Notes: generated by a model not told the origin, from the letters alone. A stretch of DNA of 64,000 nt from an uncultured Clostridia bacterium (GCA_945919375.1 CAMEJD010000008.1:1-64000), one strand, 5' to 3'; counted from the stretch's first letter, positions 1 through 10,935 are shown. Numbers and translations are program-made.

Positions 1-54
1 ACTCCCGGCCCCATGGTCCCAAACCACGTGCGCTACCAACTGCGCTACACCCCG
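1..54 (-). tRNA. tRNA-Pro (anticodon UGG), 3' part cut off by the window edge
   Basis: The minus strand reads acceptor strand CGGGGTG, then TA, a D-arm with GCGC stems around AGTTGGTA, an anticodon stem CGTGG/CCATG and the loop TTTGGGA, which places TGG at the anticodon. This is the standard layout of tRNA-Pro(UGG), which decodes CCN proline codons. Only the 5' 54 nucleotides are present; the T-arm and 3' acceptor strand lie outside the window. A good promoter sits just upstream. Confidence 0.93.
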
Positions 55-71
55 TCATATGCGACTATTGT

Positions 72-100
72 ATATTATTATAATTTGTGGAATAAGTCAA
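72..100 (-). promoter_or_regulatory. Predicted sigma-A promoter of the tRNA-Pro gene
   Basis: Minus strand TTGACT, 17-bp spacer, TAATAT. The start point would fall about 10 bases before the tRNA 5' end. The rest of the stretch up to 254 is AT-rich and I see no gene in it. Confidence 0.6.
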
Positions 101-254
101 GTGTTTTTTTAAAATATTTTACATTTTTTGCAAAGTATTCACTTGCCATATGTACATTCACAACCCGCACCAATAGATGCTCTTATATTTTGCACAATTA
201 ACTTGAAATTGTCAAGAAAATTTTTGGCATTTTTAGCTAAATTTTTTCAAATTT

Positions 255-956
255 TTATAAAAACATCACAAAGCAAGCGATTAGTATTTGTCCAATATAA
301 TATATTATATGATTTAGGAATATAAGTGCTTTGTCATCTTCCTTTCCCCCAAAATAATTTAATGATAATATTAAGTCGCTAATAAGAATTAAAACAGAAC
401 CACTTGCAAAGAACCACAAATTTGAAACATTATACCAAACTGAAAATACTATTGATAAACACGATAATGTTACAAGCAATAGAGTATAAATTACAGACTG
501 ATAAAAGAATTTACCAAAGTTTAATTTCATTAACTTTGTTATACATAAAATGAATATTGTTAAAACAATTGATATTGCAATTGCAATGCATAATGGTTTG
601 TATAATTCACTAAATCCAAAACTACTTATACACAAAATTAGTGCTGAAATATAGAAGATATGCCCAATTCCAAATGCCGTCATTCCAGAATTTAGGTAGA
701 TGTCACTATCTTGTTTGTAAATTATTTTTAGGTCAAGAACAATATCTCCAACCATCCCACAAATAAGGCCAATGCAAATTAGTAAAGCAAAAACACTTGG
801 ATTTTCCATTAGACCATAAAGTGAAGAGATTACAAACATAAAAGAAGCAATTGTCTTTGTTAACAAACCAAATATTCCACCCTTTCGTATTCTCTCAATC
901 AAAAAGATTCCCATTGATAGCAAGCATAAAATCAACATAATATAATTAACCAACAT
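255..956 (-). CDS. YhhN/TMEM86-family membrane protein (lysoplasmalogenase-like)
   Basis: A 233-residue, very hydrophobic protein with about eight predicted membrane segments. It has the two acidic signatures I associate with the YhhN family: a GDIVLDL stretch near residue 70 and an ISDLILSLNYF stretch in the last quarter. Characterised relatives hydrolyse the vinyl-ether bond of lysoplasmalogens; that activity here is inferred from the family only. The start was set at ATG 956 because TAGGGGGATAATT lies just in front; an upstream start at 1004 would run into miaA. It is the last gene of the mutS-mutL-miaA run. Confidence 0.75.
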   Translation of the reverse strand: MLVNYIMLILCLLSMGIFLIERIRKGGIFGLLTKTIASFMFVISSLYGLMENPSVFALLICIGLICGMVGDIVLDLKIIYKQDSDIYLNSGMTAFGIGHIFYISALILCISSFGFSELYKPLCIAIAISIVLTIFILCITKLMKLNFGKFFYQSVIYTLLLVTLSCLSIVFSVWYNVSNLWFFASGSVLILISDLILSLNYFGGKEDDKALIFLNHIIYYIGQILIACFVMFL

Positions 957-972
957 AATTATCCCCCTATAA

Positions 973-1854
973 TTATTTCTTACTGATGTAGTCCAAGATC
1001 TCACTTACCGCCTGTTGTTTTGTATTTACTTCAATTTTGATAATATTGTCAAACTGATTCATAAAAGTAATTTGCCTTTTTGCATAGTTCCTTGTTTTTT
1101 GTTTTAACAGATTTACACAATTTTCCAAACTATCTTTATGCTCAATGTATGGCACAATTTCTTTATACCCAATTGCTTTCATACTTTGGCAATCCACTGT
1201 TGCCTTTTGCATTAAATACTTTGTTTCTTCTACTAATCCTTGATAAATCATTTTGTCAACACGATTATTTATTCTTTCATAAATTACTTTTCTGTCACCT
1301 GTAAGCCCAAACAAAATAAATTCATCATTTTGCTTTGATTTCTCAAGTTTTTGTTTGCTATTAGAATATAACTCAATATATCTTATAAGCCTATGCCTAT
1401 TATTTTTATCGTCTTGTTTTATACTATATCCAAGTCCCTCTAACCTTTTGCATAAATCTTCTGTTGCCAATTGTTCAAGTTCCGCTCTTAAGATGTTATC
1501 TTTGCCGGCATTACCACAATTATAGCCATACAAAAGTGCCTTTATATAAAGCCCAGTTCCCCCACAAATAATAACATTTTTACCACGAGATTTTATGTCT
1601 TGAATAGATTTTTTACAATCATTTATAAAATCAAAAACACTATATTCTTGATTACATTCTCTTATGTTAATCAAATGATGCAAAACACCTTGCATTTCTT
1701 CTTGTGTTATCTTTGCTGAACCAATATTGAGATCTTTGTATATTTGCATTGAATCTGCAGAAATAATTTCGGCATCAATAATTTTTGCTAATTCCACTGC
1801 AATATCACTTTTCCCAATTGCGGTTGGCCCATAGATTATAATAGACTTTTTCAC
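973..1854 (-). CDS. miaA: tRNA dimethylallyltransferase
   Basis: MiaA transfers the dimethylallyl group to N6 of adenosine 37 in tRNAs that read codons starting with U, the substrate later methylthiolated by MiaB. The 293-residue product is of normal length. It has the P-loop GPTAIGKS at residues 9-16, the DSMQIY element near residue 35 and the GGTGLYIKALLYG segment near residue 100. It starts with GTG, and that codon overlaps the mutL TGA by four bases (GTGA), so the two are translationally coupled. miaB lies three genes upstream in the same run, so both steps of the A37 modification are co-located. Confidence 0.96.
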   Translation of the reverse strand: MKKSIIIYGPTAIGKSDIAVELAKIIDAEIISADSMQIYKDLNIGSAKITQEEMQGVLHHLINIRECNQEYSVFDFINDCKKSIQDIKSRGKNVIICGGTGLYIKALLYGYNCGNAGKDNILRAELEQLATEDLCKRLEGLGYSIKQDDKNNRHRLIRYIELYSNSKQKLEKSKQNDEFILFGLTGDRKVIYERINNRVDKMIYQGLVEETKYLMQKATVDCQSMKAIGYKEIVPYIEHKDSLENCVNLLKQKTRNYAKRQITFMNQFDNIIKIEVNTKQQAVSEILDYISKK

Positions 1855-3782
1855 GAAACAATCCTTTTGAACATTTTTTCAAGTTGACTTCTTTCAAAAA
1901 CAATAACTATTGGTCTTCCGTGCGGGCACAAAAGTGTGTTATTGTTCTCTTTTAACATATTAAGCAAGATGTCAACTTCGTCGTTTGATAAAGTATTCCC
2001 TGCTTTTACTGCCGCTTTACATGCCATTGTTGCAATCATTCGTCTTACAATTTCATTTGGCTTTTTTACTTTTGTGTTCATATCACCTAAAACATCATCA
2101 AAATACTCTTTAAGATTAACATTTTGAATTAGCATTGGAATACTTGAAATTTTGTAACTGTTACTACCAAAATATTCAATATCAAAGCCATATGACCTTA
2201 ATAATCCTAAATTATTTTCAAGGTATTCTTGTTCTTTGTTATTAACATTCAAAATATAAGGGACAAGCAAGTTTTGAACCATAATATCATTGTTTTCTAC
2301 CTGCTTCATAAATTTGTCAAACAAAAATCTTTCATGACCAGCATGTTGGTCAATTAAATATAGGTTATCATCTTTTTCAACAATTATATATGTTTTAAAT
2401 GCAATGCCAATTACTTTTTTTTGAGAATCAAAAAGTTTTTGATATGTTACTTGCTCTTTTTGTTCTTTGATTTCATTTTGTAACGACTCATTTATTTTTT
2501 GTTTTTCTTCTATATTTGAATCAGTAAAAATATAAGTTTCTTTTGGAGTATAAATTTGTGATGACTGATTATTTGAAGTTGTTGTCTTTGCATAGTTTGA
2601 AATATTGTCATTATAGTTTATTTCAGATTCATAAGTGTCATTATTTTTTTCACTATAATTTTCAGTTTGTTTCTGTTCTTCATCAGAAAAACTTATACCT
2701 TCATCTTTTTCAACTTTGTTAAAAATTGGTGTTTCATCAAAAGAAGTAAAACCACTTGATGAATATTTTTCATCATCAAGCGCTTCAACAATATGTGTTT
2801 GTTTTGATAGTGCCAAAAATACAGCATCATTAAACAGCCCATAAATGTGTTGCGAGTTTTCGAACTTTACTTCTAATTTGTTTGGGTGAACATTTACATC
2901 AACACAATTTGTTGGCAAATCTAGAAACAGGATATATACCGGGAATTTTCCTTTCATCATAAAGTTTTCATATGCCCTTGAAATGCTTGCACTAATCAAC
3001 TGATTTATGCAATATCTATTGTTGACAAAAAGTGATTGATATGTTCTGTTGTTTTTTGAATGTGTTGGCTTTGAAATATAACCATATATATGATAGTCGT
3101 CTTTTTTATAGTCAATTTCTATCATATTTTCAGCGATATCCTTACCGTATATTGTATATATAATGTCTAGCAAACTACAATTTGTTGTGTTATACACCAT
3201 TTTATCATCAACAATATATTTAAAACTTATATCTTTGTGTGAAAGCATAAGTTTTTCAACATAACTTGTTATATCATTTTCTTCTGTCTTGTTTTTTCGC
3301 AAAAACTTTGCTCTTGCGGGTGTGTTAAAGAATAGATTTGTTACTTTGATATTTGTACCTGTATTGCACGCAATTTCGCTTAAAGAGATTTCTTCTCCAC
3401 CTTGCATAACAATTTTATTACCAATATCATCATCACAAGTTTTTGTTGTGAGTTCAACCTTGCTTACAGCACAAATACTTGCAAGTGCTTCACCCCTAAA
3501 CCCCATTGTTTGCAAATTATACAAATCGTCAATGTCTTTTAACTTACTTGTTGCATGTGGCAAAAATGCTAATTTGAGTTGGTCTTTCTTTATGCCAATT
3601 CCATCATCTAAAATTGATATTAGGGTCGTTCCACCACCTTTAATTTCAATGGTTATATTTTTTGCTTTGGCATCAATTGAATTTTCTACAAGTTCTTTTA
3701 CTATTGATGCTGGTTTTTCAACGACTTCGCCCGCAGCAATTTTGCCCCACACTGATTTATCAAGTAATTTTATATCAGCCAT
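1851..3782 (-). CDS. mutL: DNA mismatch repair protein MutL (endonuclease-type)
   Basis: MutL links mismatch recognition by MutS to strand incision. The N-terminal GHKL ATPase has E30/N34 with D37, DDGIGI near 60 and GFRGEALASI near 95. A hydrophilic linker spans about residues 340-440. The C-terminal domain has DQHAGHER at 478, ACKAAVKAGNTLS near 586 and CPHGRP near 619, the metal-binding motifs of MutL proteins that nick DNA themselves, as expected without MutH. The last acidic residue of the DQHA motif is Asp rather than the usual Glu. A YQKLF stretch just before the C-terminal domain might serve in clamp binding. The SD AAGGAGA supports the ATG start. Confidence 0.96.
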   Translation of the reverse strand: MADIKLLDKSVWGKIAAGEVVEKPASIVKELVENSIDAKAKNITIEIKGGGTTLISILDDGIGIKKDQLKLAFLPHATSKLKDIDDLYNLQTMGFRGEALASICAVSKVELTTKTCDDDIGNKIVMQGGEEISLSEIACNTGTNIKVTNLFFNTPARAKFLRKNKTEENDITSYVEKLMLSHKDISFKYIVDDKMVYNTTNCSLLDIIYTIYGKDIAENMIEIDYKKDDYHIYGYISKPTHSKNNRTYQSLFVNNRYCINQLISASISRAYENFMMKGKFPVYILFLDLPTNCVDVNVHPNKLEVKFENSQHIYGLFNDAVFLALSKQTHIVEALDDEKYSSSGFTSFDETPIFNKVEKDEGISFSDEEQKQTENYSEKNNDTYESEINYNDNISNYAKTTTSNNQSSQIYTPKETYIFTDSNIEEKQKINESLQNEIKEQKEQVTYQKLFDSQKKVIGIAFKTYIIVEKDDNLYLIDQHAGHERFLFDKFMKQVENNDIMVQNLLVPYILNVNNKEQEYLENNLGLLRSYGFDIEYFGSNSYKISSIPMLIQNVNLKEYFDDVLGDMNTKVKKPNEIVRRMIATMACKAAVKAGNTLSNDEVDILLNMLKENNNTLLCPHGRPIVIVFERSQLEKMFKRIVS

Positions 3783-3791
3783 TTTTTCTCC

Positions 3792-6416
3792 TTATTTTTT
3801 AACTCTTTCCACCAAGTCGCATAATGTTTCAAAAGCAGAAATTGGTGTCATTTTATTTATATCCAAATCTTTTAATATGCCAACTATTTGAGTATAGTTT
3901 ACATCTTTTTCTTTTGTTTCTTCTGTATCAACATTGTCAATGATAAATTTCTTTGTTGAATCATTTTTTTCAAGTGCAATTGAAATTTGTTTTGCCCTTT
4001 CAATTATCTCTTGTTTTACTCCAGCAAGTGCAGCAACTTCAATACCAAAACTTTTTGAAGTACTTCCCCTAACTATTTTACGCAAAAATACAATGTTGCC
4101 ATTCAATTCTTTTACTGCAATTTTGTAATTTTTTACGCCTTCAATAAAGTTTTCTAATTCAGTTAGTTCGTGATAGTGTGTCGAAAATAATGTTTTTACT
4201 TTCATATTCTTTGATAGATACTCAACAACTGCCCAAGCAATTGATAATCCATCAAAAGTGCTTGTACCCCTGCCGATTTCGTCCAATATGATAAGACTAT
4301 TATTTGTTGCATTGTCCATAATATTTGCAACTTCCATCATTTCAACCATAAAGGTTGATTGACCCTGTGATAAATCATCACTTGCACCAACTCTTGTAAA
4401 AATTCTGTCTGTCAAAGATATCTCTGCATATTTTGCAGGAACAAATGAACCAATATGTGCCATAAGAGTAATAAGTGCAACTTGACGCATATATGTACTC
4501 TTTCCCGCCATATTTGGCCCGGTAATTATCATTGTTCTATCATTTTCTGTGTCAAGATAGGTATCATTTGGGATAAATTGATTGCCTTTAAACAAGTCTT
4601 CAATAACAGGATGTCTACCATCTACTATTTTAATGTCTTTTACTTTACCACTAATAACAGGCTTTGTATAATTGTTTTTTATTGCAAGTTCACTTAATGC
4701 AAGAATAGAATCAAGTGTTGCAATTGCTTTTGCTGTTGTTTGCAAATTTACCAAATTATCTAACAGCATTTTTCTTATATCGGCAAAAATCTGTTGCTCA
4801 AGTTTGATAGATGCTTCTTCACTTCCCAAAATTTTTTCTTCAAGAGCTTTTAATTCCTGTGTTATAAATCTTTCATTATTTGCAACGGTTTGTTTCCTTA
4901 TATAATTTAGTGGAACATTTGAAACAAGTGATTTGTTGACTTCTATATAATATCCGTAGACTTTGTTGTAGGAAACTTTTAAGTTTTTTATGCCAGTTGT
5001 TTCTCTTTGTTCCGCTTCATAATTTGCTATCCATGTTTTCCCCAACACATAAGCATCTTTCAATTCGTCAAGTTCTTTGTTATAACCTTTTTTGATGAAT
5101 CCACCATTCGTTGTTAAAAATGGAGGCTCATCCACAATTGCATTATTTAAAGTATTATATACATTGGTAAAATCACTTATTTTGGAATCAATATCAATAA
5201 TCAATTCACTTTTAAGCGAACCAATTTGTTCTTTTATTGATGGTATAAGGGCAAGTGTGTTACAAAGCCCCAAACAATCCTTTGGTGTAAAATTTCCATA
5301 TGCAATTCTGCCGGAGATTCTCTCAATATCGTTACATTTTGACAAAAGAGATGTAAGATTATCTCTTATTAGTAATTTTGAGCACAATTCTTCAACACTA
5401 TCCAGCCTTAAGTTAATTCCCTTTGAATCATACAATGGTTGTTCAATCCAAGATTTTAAAAGTCGTGCACCCATTGATGTTTTTGTTTTATCCATTACAC
5501 CAATAAGCGAACCTTTTTTCTTTCTATCACGCATTGTTTCAAGAATTTCAAGGTTTCGTCTTGTGTTGATATCTAGCACCATAAACTTTTTATTTTCAAG
5601 TTTTTGAATTCTATTTATATGACTTAAATCTCTTTTTTGAGTAAGTTTTACATATCCAAACAAAACTCCACATGCAATTATTTCATCTTTTTGTTTTAGT
5701 TCAAATTTAGTTTGATAATCTTTTCCAAATTGCATACAAAGTTGCATATCTGCATAAGACATATTATAATTTTCAACATATTTATATGTAAAACTTGGGA
5801 TAAGTCCCGATTTCCTTACTGTCAAAGTATTTTCAAAACTTTCATCGCAATTTGCAAGAATTTCGCTTGGCATAATTCTTACCAAGATATCGTTAAGTTC
5901 TTTATTCTTTTCTTCGCCTTTAATTTCACATGCTTTAAACTCACCCGTTGTTATATCGAGATATGCAATACCTATTGAATTGTCGGTAACATTTATGCAC
6001 GCAATATAGTTATTAGATTTTTCATCAAGCAATGTTTCATCAATAACTGTTCCGGGAGTCACAATTCTAACAACATCTCTTTGTACAATTTCCTTTGCAC
6101 TTGTTTTATTTTTTGGGTCAGTTGTCTGTTCACAAATTGCAACCTTGTATCCTTTTGACAACAACTTATTTATATAGCCATCGGCAGCATGATAAGGAAT
6201 GCCACACATAGGTGCTCTTGATTCAAGTCCACAATCTTTTCCTGTTAATGTTAAATCAAGAACCCTTGACATTTCAATGGCATCGTCAAAGAAAAACTCA
6301 TAAAAATCGCCCAGTCTATAAAACAAAACTGTGTCGGGATATTCCATCTTTGTACGCACATATTGAATCATCATTGGTGTGCATTTTTTTTCATCCAATA
6401 TCTTTTGTAAATCCAT
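3792..6416 (-). CDS. mutS: DNA mismatch repair protein MutS
   Basis: MutS recognises mismatches and small loops and recruits MutL. The 874-residue protein has all expected parts: the mismatch-probing FYE at residues 38-40, the connector and clamp regions, Walker A TGPNMAGKST at 632, DEIGRGTSTFDG (Walker B/signature) near 712, STHYHEL near 745, and a C-terminal helix-turn-helix dimer region. The start ATG shares one base with the miaB stop (TAATG), so the genes are coupled. Nothing looks degenerate. Confidence 0.98.
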   Translation of the reverse strand: MDLQKILDEKKCTPMMIQYVRTKMEYPDTVLFYRLGDFYEFFFDDAIEMSRVLDLTLTGKDCGLESRAPMCGIPYHAADGYINKLLSKGYKVAICEQTTDPKNKTSAKEIVQRDVVRIVTPGTVIDETLLDEKSNNYIACINVTDNSIGIAYLDITTGEFKACEIKGEEKNKELNDILVRIMPSEILANCDESFENTLTVRKSGLIPSFTYKYVENYNMSYADMQLCMQFGKDYQTKFELKQKDEIIACGVLFGYVKLTQKRDLSHINRIQKLENKKFMVLDINTRRNLEILETMRDRKKKGSLIGVMDKTKTSMGARLLKSWIEQPLYDSKGINLRLDSVEELCSKLLIRDNLTSLLSKCNDIERISGRIAYGNFTPKDCLGLCNTLALIPSIKEQIGSLKSELIIDIDSKISDFTNVYNTLNNAIVDEPPFLTTNGGFIKKGYNKELDELKDAYVLGKTWIANYEAEQRETTGIKNLKVSYNKVYGYYIEVNKSLVSNVPLNYIRKQTVANNERFITQELKALEEKILGSEEASIKLEQQIFADIRKMLLDNLVNLQTTAKAIATLDSILALSELAIKNNYTKPVISGKVKDIKIVDGRHPVIEDLFKGNQFIPNDTYLDTENDRTMIITGPNMAGKSTYMRQVALITLMAHIGSFVPAKYAEISLTDRIFTRVGASDDLSQGQSTFMVEMMEVANIMDNATNNSLIILDEIGRGTSTFDGLSIAWAVVEYLSKNMKVKTLFSTHYHELTELENFIEGVKNYKIAVKELNGNIVFLRKIVRGSTSKSFGIEVAALAGVKQEIIERAKQISIALEKNDSTKKFIIDNVDTEETKEKDVNYTQIVGILKDLDINKMTPISAFETLCDLVERVKK

Positions 6417-7546
6417 TATTTATCCTTTTTTTGTGATTTAATTTCTTTTTCCAAATCTAGCAAATAATTAACTCGCCTATTTTTTTCACATTCTTCAACT
6501 TGGTCAGGCATTTTTTCGGCAACTGTACCACTTCTTTTTGAGTACATAAAAGCAAAAATTCCGTCATATTTTACTTTTTTTACAAGTTCACAAGTGCTCA
6601 TAAAATCTTCATCTGTTTCCCCCGGGAAACCAACAATAATATCCGTTGTAATTCTTATATTTGGCATCTCTTTTCTCAATTTTCCAATAAGTTCAAGATA
6701 ATGCTCAACGGTGTAATGCCTATTCATAGCCTTTAAGATTTTATTACTTCCGCTTTGTACCGGCAAATGAATTTCTTTTATTATCTTATCGTTATTTTTC
6801 ATAACATCAATAAGTTCATCACTCAAATCTTTTGGATGCGATGTCATAAATGTTAGTTTAAAATCGCCATCCAATTTGCATATATCATCAAGGAGTTCTG
6901 CAAAAGTGCCTTGATTTTTATCATCATTGCCATAAGAATTCACATTTTGACCGAGCAAAGTTATTGTTTTATAGGTGTTTGTTGCTATAACCTCTTTTAT
7001 TTCATTTAAGATATCTTGCTTACTTCTGCTAACTTCTCTACCCCTAACGTAAGGGACAATGCAGTATGTACAAAAATTATTACATCCATACATAATGTTT
7101 ACCCAAGCATTGTCGCCACTTGTTCGATATGCATTTACACCTTCGTGAATATCTCCACTTTCCATATAGTCAAGAATTCTTTTCTTTTCTTTTTGCTTTC
7201 TTTCTATAAGCGATTTTAGCATAAATAAGTTGTGAGTTCCAAGAACAATATCAACAAATGGAAAAGTTTTGAATACATAGTCGGCCACTTGTTTTTGTTG
7301 TGTCATACAACCACAAACAATAATAATCTTATCTTTGTTTTGTTTTTTTGATTTCTTTAATGCGCCAATATTCCCAAAAGCCCTATTTTCAGCACCTTCT
7401 CTTATTGCACAAGTATTGAAAACAACAATATCTGCCTTTTCTCTATCTTCAGTATGTTTGTATCCCATTTCTTCTAGTATGCCAGCGATTTTTTCAGATT
7501 CATGAACATTCATTTGGCATCCGTATGTAACAATATTATATAGCAT
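6416..7546 (-). CDS. miaB: tRNA-2-methylthio-N6-isopentenyladenosine synthase, lacking the TRAM domain
   Basis: A radical-SAM methylthiotransferase that adds the methylthio group to i6A37 of tRNA. Auxiliary-cluster cysteines are C10, C46 and C80; the radical-SAM cysteines are C155, C159 and C162 in YGCNNFCTYC. The MiaB family usually runs to about 440 residues and ends in a TRAM RNA-binding domain. This one stops at residue 376 with a Lys-rich tail, right after the radical-SAM barrel, and its stop overlaps the mutS start. RimO in this window keeps its TRAM domain. The start has AAAGGAT in front and a promoter lies further upstream. Confidence 0.93.
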   Translation of the reverse strand: MLYNIVTYGCQMNVHESEKIAGILEEMGYKHTEDREKADIVVFNTCAIREGAENRAFGNIGALKKSKKQNKDKIIIVCGCMTQQKQVADYVFKTFPFVDIVLGTHNLFMLKSLIERKQKEKKRILDYMESGDIHEGVNAYRTSGDNAWVNIMYGCNNFCTYCIVPYVRGREVSRSKQDILNEIKEVIATNTYKTITLLGQNVNSYGNDDKNQGTFAELLDDICKLDGDFKLTFMTSHPKDLSDELIDVMKNNDKIIKEIHLPVQSGSNKILKAMNRHYTVEHYLELIGKLRKEMPNIRITTDIIVGFPGETDEDFMSTCELVKKVKYDGIFAFMYSKRSGTVAEKMPDQVEECEKNRRVNYLLDLEKEIKSQKKDK

Positions 7547-7570
7547 TTTTTATCCTTTTTTACAAATACC

Positions 7571-7600
7571 ATAATAACACAAACAATACCTAATTTACAA
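7571..7600 (-). promoter_or_regulatory. Predicted promoter of the miaB-mutS-mutL-miaA run
   Basis: Minus strand TTGTAA, 18-bp spacer, TATTAT, in the intergenic region shared with the divergent penicillin-binding protein gene. Confidence 0.5.
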
Positions 7601-7653
7601 TAAAAATTCCCTATTTTGTGTACTAAATATATTTGTTAATATATTTTGTTCTC

Positions 7654-7684
7654 TTGCTTTTGAATATTTTAGTCGGTGTATAAT
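7654..7684 (+). promoter_or_regulatory. Possible promoter of the penicillin-binding protein gene
   Basis: TTGCTT, a long 19-bp spacer and a perfect TATAAT at 7679-7684. The -10 is convincing, the -35 less so. Confidence 0.4.
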
Positions 7685-7713
7685 TACAAGATATATACTC
7701 ATAATAAAAGTAT

Positions 7714-9924
7714 ATGAAAAAGGTAGCAAAACACATTTTTTTATCTAGCATACTTTTTATTGTTGCAATTTTTTTGATTGCAATTATTATCATAAGTGGT
7801 CTTTACATATTCTCGAATAAAACACAGTTTGACATAAACAAAATAAAAAATTCCAGCATAAGCTTTGAAATTTACGACAACCAAAACAGAAGAATAAAAG
7901 ATGAATGTCTTTTGGGGAGTTTTATAAAGTTAAACACACTTCATTCATACACAAAAGATGCTTTTATCTCAATTGAAGATAAAAACTTTTATAAGCATAA
8001 TGGATTAAACTATAAAAGAATGGTAAAAGCAATGTTAAAGAATATATCATCATTTAGTTTAAAGGAAGGTGCTTCCACAATAAGCCAACAATTGATAAAA
8101 AACACTCACCTTACGAACAAAAAAACATTTTCAAGAAAAATTAACGAGATTGCCTTAACAAAAAAGCTCGAGCACACCCTATCAAAAGACGAAATACTTG
8201 AATATTATCTTAACATAATATACTTTGGTGACAATTGCTATGGTATTGAAAATGCAAGCAGGCATTATTTTTCAAAAAATGCAAAAGATTTATCAATTGA
8301 AGAAAGTGCAACACTTGCCGGACTTATCAAGTCACCAAACACTTATTCCCCAACAAAAAATATTCAAAAGACAAGAAGTAGAAGGAATGTTGTTCTTGGC
8401 GAAATGTTCAAAGATAACAAAATTACTTTTAATGAATATAACACCGCTATTTCCTTGCCAATCAATGTAAAAATTTCAGTAAATAACGAAAACACTTTGA
8501 ATACATATACACAAGCAACAATAGACGAAGCGACACAAATCTTAAAAATGCCAGCAAAACAAATTGCTATTGGAGAATATAAAATTTATAGCAATATGGA
8601 CAAAAACAAACAGGACAAGTTGCAAAAATCACTTTCCTACTATGACAATGGAAGTGATTATGCAGGAATTTCAATTAACAATTCAAAAAAAGTAATTGAA
8701 GCATATTATGCAAAATCAAATGTAAAGTTACTAAATGCAAAAAGACAACCCGGTTCATGCATAAAACCAATTTTGGTTTATACGCCAGCATTAAATGAAA
8801 ATTTAATATCTCCTCTTACGCAAATAAACGATGAACCAATTAACATAAATGGGTATTCGCCAAATAATATTGGTGGTAAGTTTGTAGGATACACAAGTAT
8901 ACGAAACTGTGTGTCAAAATCTCTTAATATACCTGCAGTAAAAGTATTAAGTTATGTTGGAATAAACAAGGCGAAATCTTATGCAACAAAATGTGGAATC
9001 GTTTTTGACGAGAATGACCAAAGTCTATCACTTGCTTTGGGTGGACTTACCTATGGGGTTAGTTTAAAAGATTTAACGAATTCTTATACGACTCTTGCCA
9101 ATTATGGAAAATTTACACAAGCAAAATTTATTAACTATATTACCGACAACAATGGAAAGATAATCTATCACTATTCACCACAAGAAAAGATTGTTTTTAG
9201 AGATGATAGTGCGTACCTTATGACAGATATACTAAAAACATGTGCAAAATCAGGAACTGGTCGAAAGTTAGGAAATCTTGATTTTGAGGTTGCAACAAAG
9301 ACAGGAACTGTTGGGAAAAAAGAAAACACTGATGCATATAATATTTCTTACACTTCTCAAGATACAGTTGGTATCTGGCTTGGAAATGCTGACAATTCAC
9401 CAATTGAAACAGTTGGTGGAGCAATCCCAACCGACATAACAAAAATGTATCTTGCAGAGATATATAAGAACTCAAAGCCAAAAGATTTTGACATTCCCAA
9501 CTCTATATATGAAGAAAAGATTGACACATTGGCACTAAATAGCGAACATGTTGTATACAAAGCATCTTCGTTTATTCCGGAAAAATACCAAATTATTGAA
9601 CGATTTTCAAAATTTAATCAACCAAAAGAAAAAATAATTGATAAGATTTGTATAAAAACTCCAACACTTAATGGGAAAGTTGAAAATAAAACTGCTTATT
9701 TATCTTTTTATGCATATGATTATTTAATATATGAAATTTACAAAGAAGAAAATGGCAATGACTTTTTACTAAGCACAATAACAAACACTGCGGGCTTATG
9801 TGAACAAAAATTTGATCTAAACAAAAGGACAAAATTTTTTGTAGTCACAAAACTAAAAAATTACGCTGACAATACAGAGATTATCAGCGATAAAAGTAAT
9901 ATTATTGAATTGTTGGCGAACTAA
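7714..9924 (+). CDS. Class A penicillin-binding protein (bifunctional transglycosylase/transpeptidase)
   Basis: Builds and cross-links peptidoglycan outside the membrane. An N-terminal membrane anchor lies at about residues 7-32. The GT51 glycosyltransferase has the catalytic-Glu motif [10 protein letters not shown] at 88-97 and [10 protein letters not shown] at 118-127. The transpeptidase has SxxK as S348-C-I-K351, SxN as S403-L-N405 and KTG at 529-531. A beta-rich tail follows after about residue 640. At 736 residues it resembles PBP1A/PbpF-type enzymes. It is one of the few plus-strand genes; I see no clear ribosome binding site in front of the ATG. Its stop overlaps the convergent recA stop region by four bases. 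Confidence 0.93.
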   Translation: MKKVAKHIFLSSILFIVAIFLIAIIIISGLYIFSNKTQFDINKIKNSSISFEIYDNQNRRIKDECLLGSFIKLNTLHSYTKDAFISIEDKNFYKHNGLNYKRMVKAMLKNISSFSLKEGASTISQQLIKNTHLTNKKTFSRKINEIALTKKLEHTLSKDEILEYYLNIIYFGDNCYGIENASRHYFSKNAKDLSIEESATLAGLIKSPNTYSPTKNIQKTRSRRNVVLGEMFKDNKITFNEYNTAISLPINVKISVNNENTLNTYTQATIDEATQILKMPAKQIAIGEYKIYSNMDKNKQDKLQKSLSYYDNGSDYAGISINNSKKVIEAYYAKSNVKLLNAKRQPGSCIKPILVYTPALNENLISPLTQINDEPININGYSPNNIGGKFVGYTSIRNCVSKSLNIPAVKVLSYVGINKAKSYATKCGIVFDENDQSLSLALGGLTYGVSLKDLTNSYTTLANYGKFTQAKFINYITDNNGKIIYHYSPQEKIVFRDDSAYLMTDILKTCAKSGTGRKLGNLDFEVATKTGTVGKKENTDAYNISYTSQDTVGIWLGNADNSPIETVGGAIPTDITKMYLAEIYKNSKPKDFDIPNSIYEEKIDTLALNSEHVVYKASSFIPEKYQIIERFSKFNQPKEKIIDKICIKTPTLNGKVENKTAYLSFYAYDYLIYEIYKEENGNDFLLSTITNTAGLCEQKFDLNKRTKFFVVTKLKNYADNTEIISDKSNIIELLAN

Positions 9925-10907
9925 ACACCTGCCTTTTTACGAACTTGCATTTCAATTTCTTCCATAACATCTGGATGCTCTTCAAGATATTGCTTTGCAT
10001 TTTCTCTTCCTTGCCCTATCTTTTCATCGTTATAAGCAAACCATGAACCTGTTTTTTGACAAATTCCCATTTCGGTTGCCATATCAAGGATGCAACCTGT
10101 TTTTGAAATGCCCTTTCCATATATAATATCAAATTCAACAGTCTTAAATGGCGGAGCAAGTTTATTTTTTACAATTTTAATCTTTGTTCTGTTTCCAACA
10201 ATTGCGTCACCATTTTTTATTGAATCAACTTTTCTTACATCCATTCTTATACTTGCATAAAACTTAAGAGCCTTTCCTCCTGCAGTTGTTTCTGGGTTAC
10301 CAAACATAACCCCGATTTTTTCACGAAGTTGGTTAATAAAAATTACAGACGTCTTGCTTTTGTTTGCAATACCTGCAAGTTTTCTCAATGCTTGGCTCAT
10401 AAGTCTTGCTTGAAGCCCAACATGATTATCTCCCATATCACCATCAATTTCTGCCTTTGGTGTTAATGCAGCAACAGAGTCAACAACAACAACATCAACC
10501 GCTGCCGTTCTAACCAATGTGTCACAAATATCCAATGCTTGTTCTCCGTTGTCCGGTTGAGAAACATATAATTCCTCAACATTAACACCCAATTTTTCAG
10601 CATAAAGTGGGTCTAACGCATGTTCTGCATCAATAAAAGCAGCAGTTCCTCCAAGTTTTTGTGCTTCAGCAATTATGTGCAAAGCACTTGTTGTTTTACC
10701 AGAACTTTCTGGTCCATAAATTTCAATAATTCTGCCCCTAGGAATTCCACCGACTCCCAAAGCAATATCAAGTGGCAAGCAACCAGTTGGAATAACATCA
10801 ATCTTTTGAACAGGGGCATCCCCCATTCTCATAATTGCACCTTTACCAAATTGTTTTTCAATTTGAAGAATTGCTTGATCTAAAAGTTTCTTTTTACTAT
10901 CGTCCAT
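9921..10907 (-). CDS. recA: Recombinase RecA
   Basis: Forms filaments on single-stranded DNA for homologous recombination and stimulates LexA-type cleavage. The 328-residue protein has Walker A GPESSGKT at 65-72, the MAW region and loop motifs such as [18 protein letters not shown]. It is about 15-20 residues shorter than many RecA proteins because the acidic C-terminal tail is reduced. The SD GGAGGAAAG is strong. cinA lies directly upstream, as in Bacillus and Streptococcus. I found no GAAC-N4-GTTC-type SOS box in the short upstream gap. Confidence 0.98.
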   Translation of the reverse strand: MDDSKKKLLDQAILQIEKQFGKGAIMRMGDAPVQKIDVIPTGCLPLDIALGVGGIPRGRIIEIYGPESSGKTTSALHIIAEAQKLGGTAAFIDAEHALDPLYAEKLGVNVEELYVSQPDNGEQALDICDTLVRTAAVDVVVVDSVAALTPKAEIDGDMGDNHVGLQARLMSQALRKLAGIANKSKTSVIFINQLREKIGVMFGNPETTAGGKALKFYASIRMDVRKVDSIKNGDAIVGNRTKIKIVKNKLAPPFKTVEFDIIYGKGISKTGCILDMATEMGICQKTGSWFAYNDEKIGQGRENAKQYLEEHPDVMEEIEMQVRKKAGV

Positions 10908-10935
10908 CTTTCCTCCAAAACTATAGATATATTAT

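Noticed and set aside
3289..3891. A 200-codon open frame on the plus strand
   Set aside because: Antisense to the conserved ATPase domain of mutL; no domain signature of its own.
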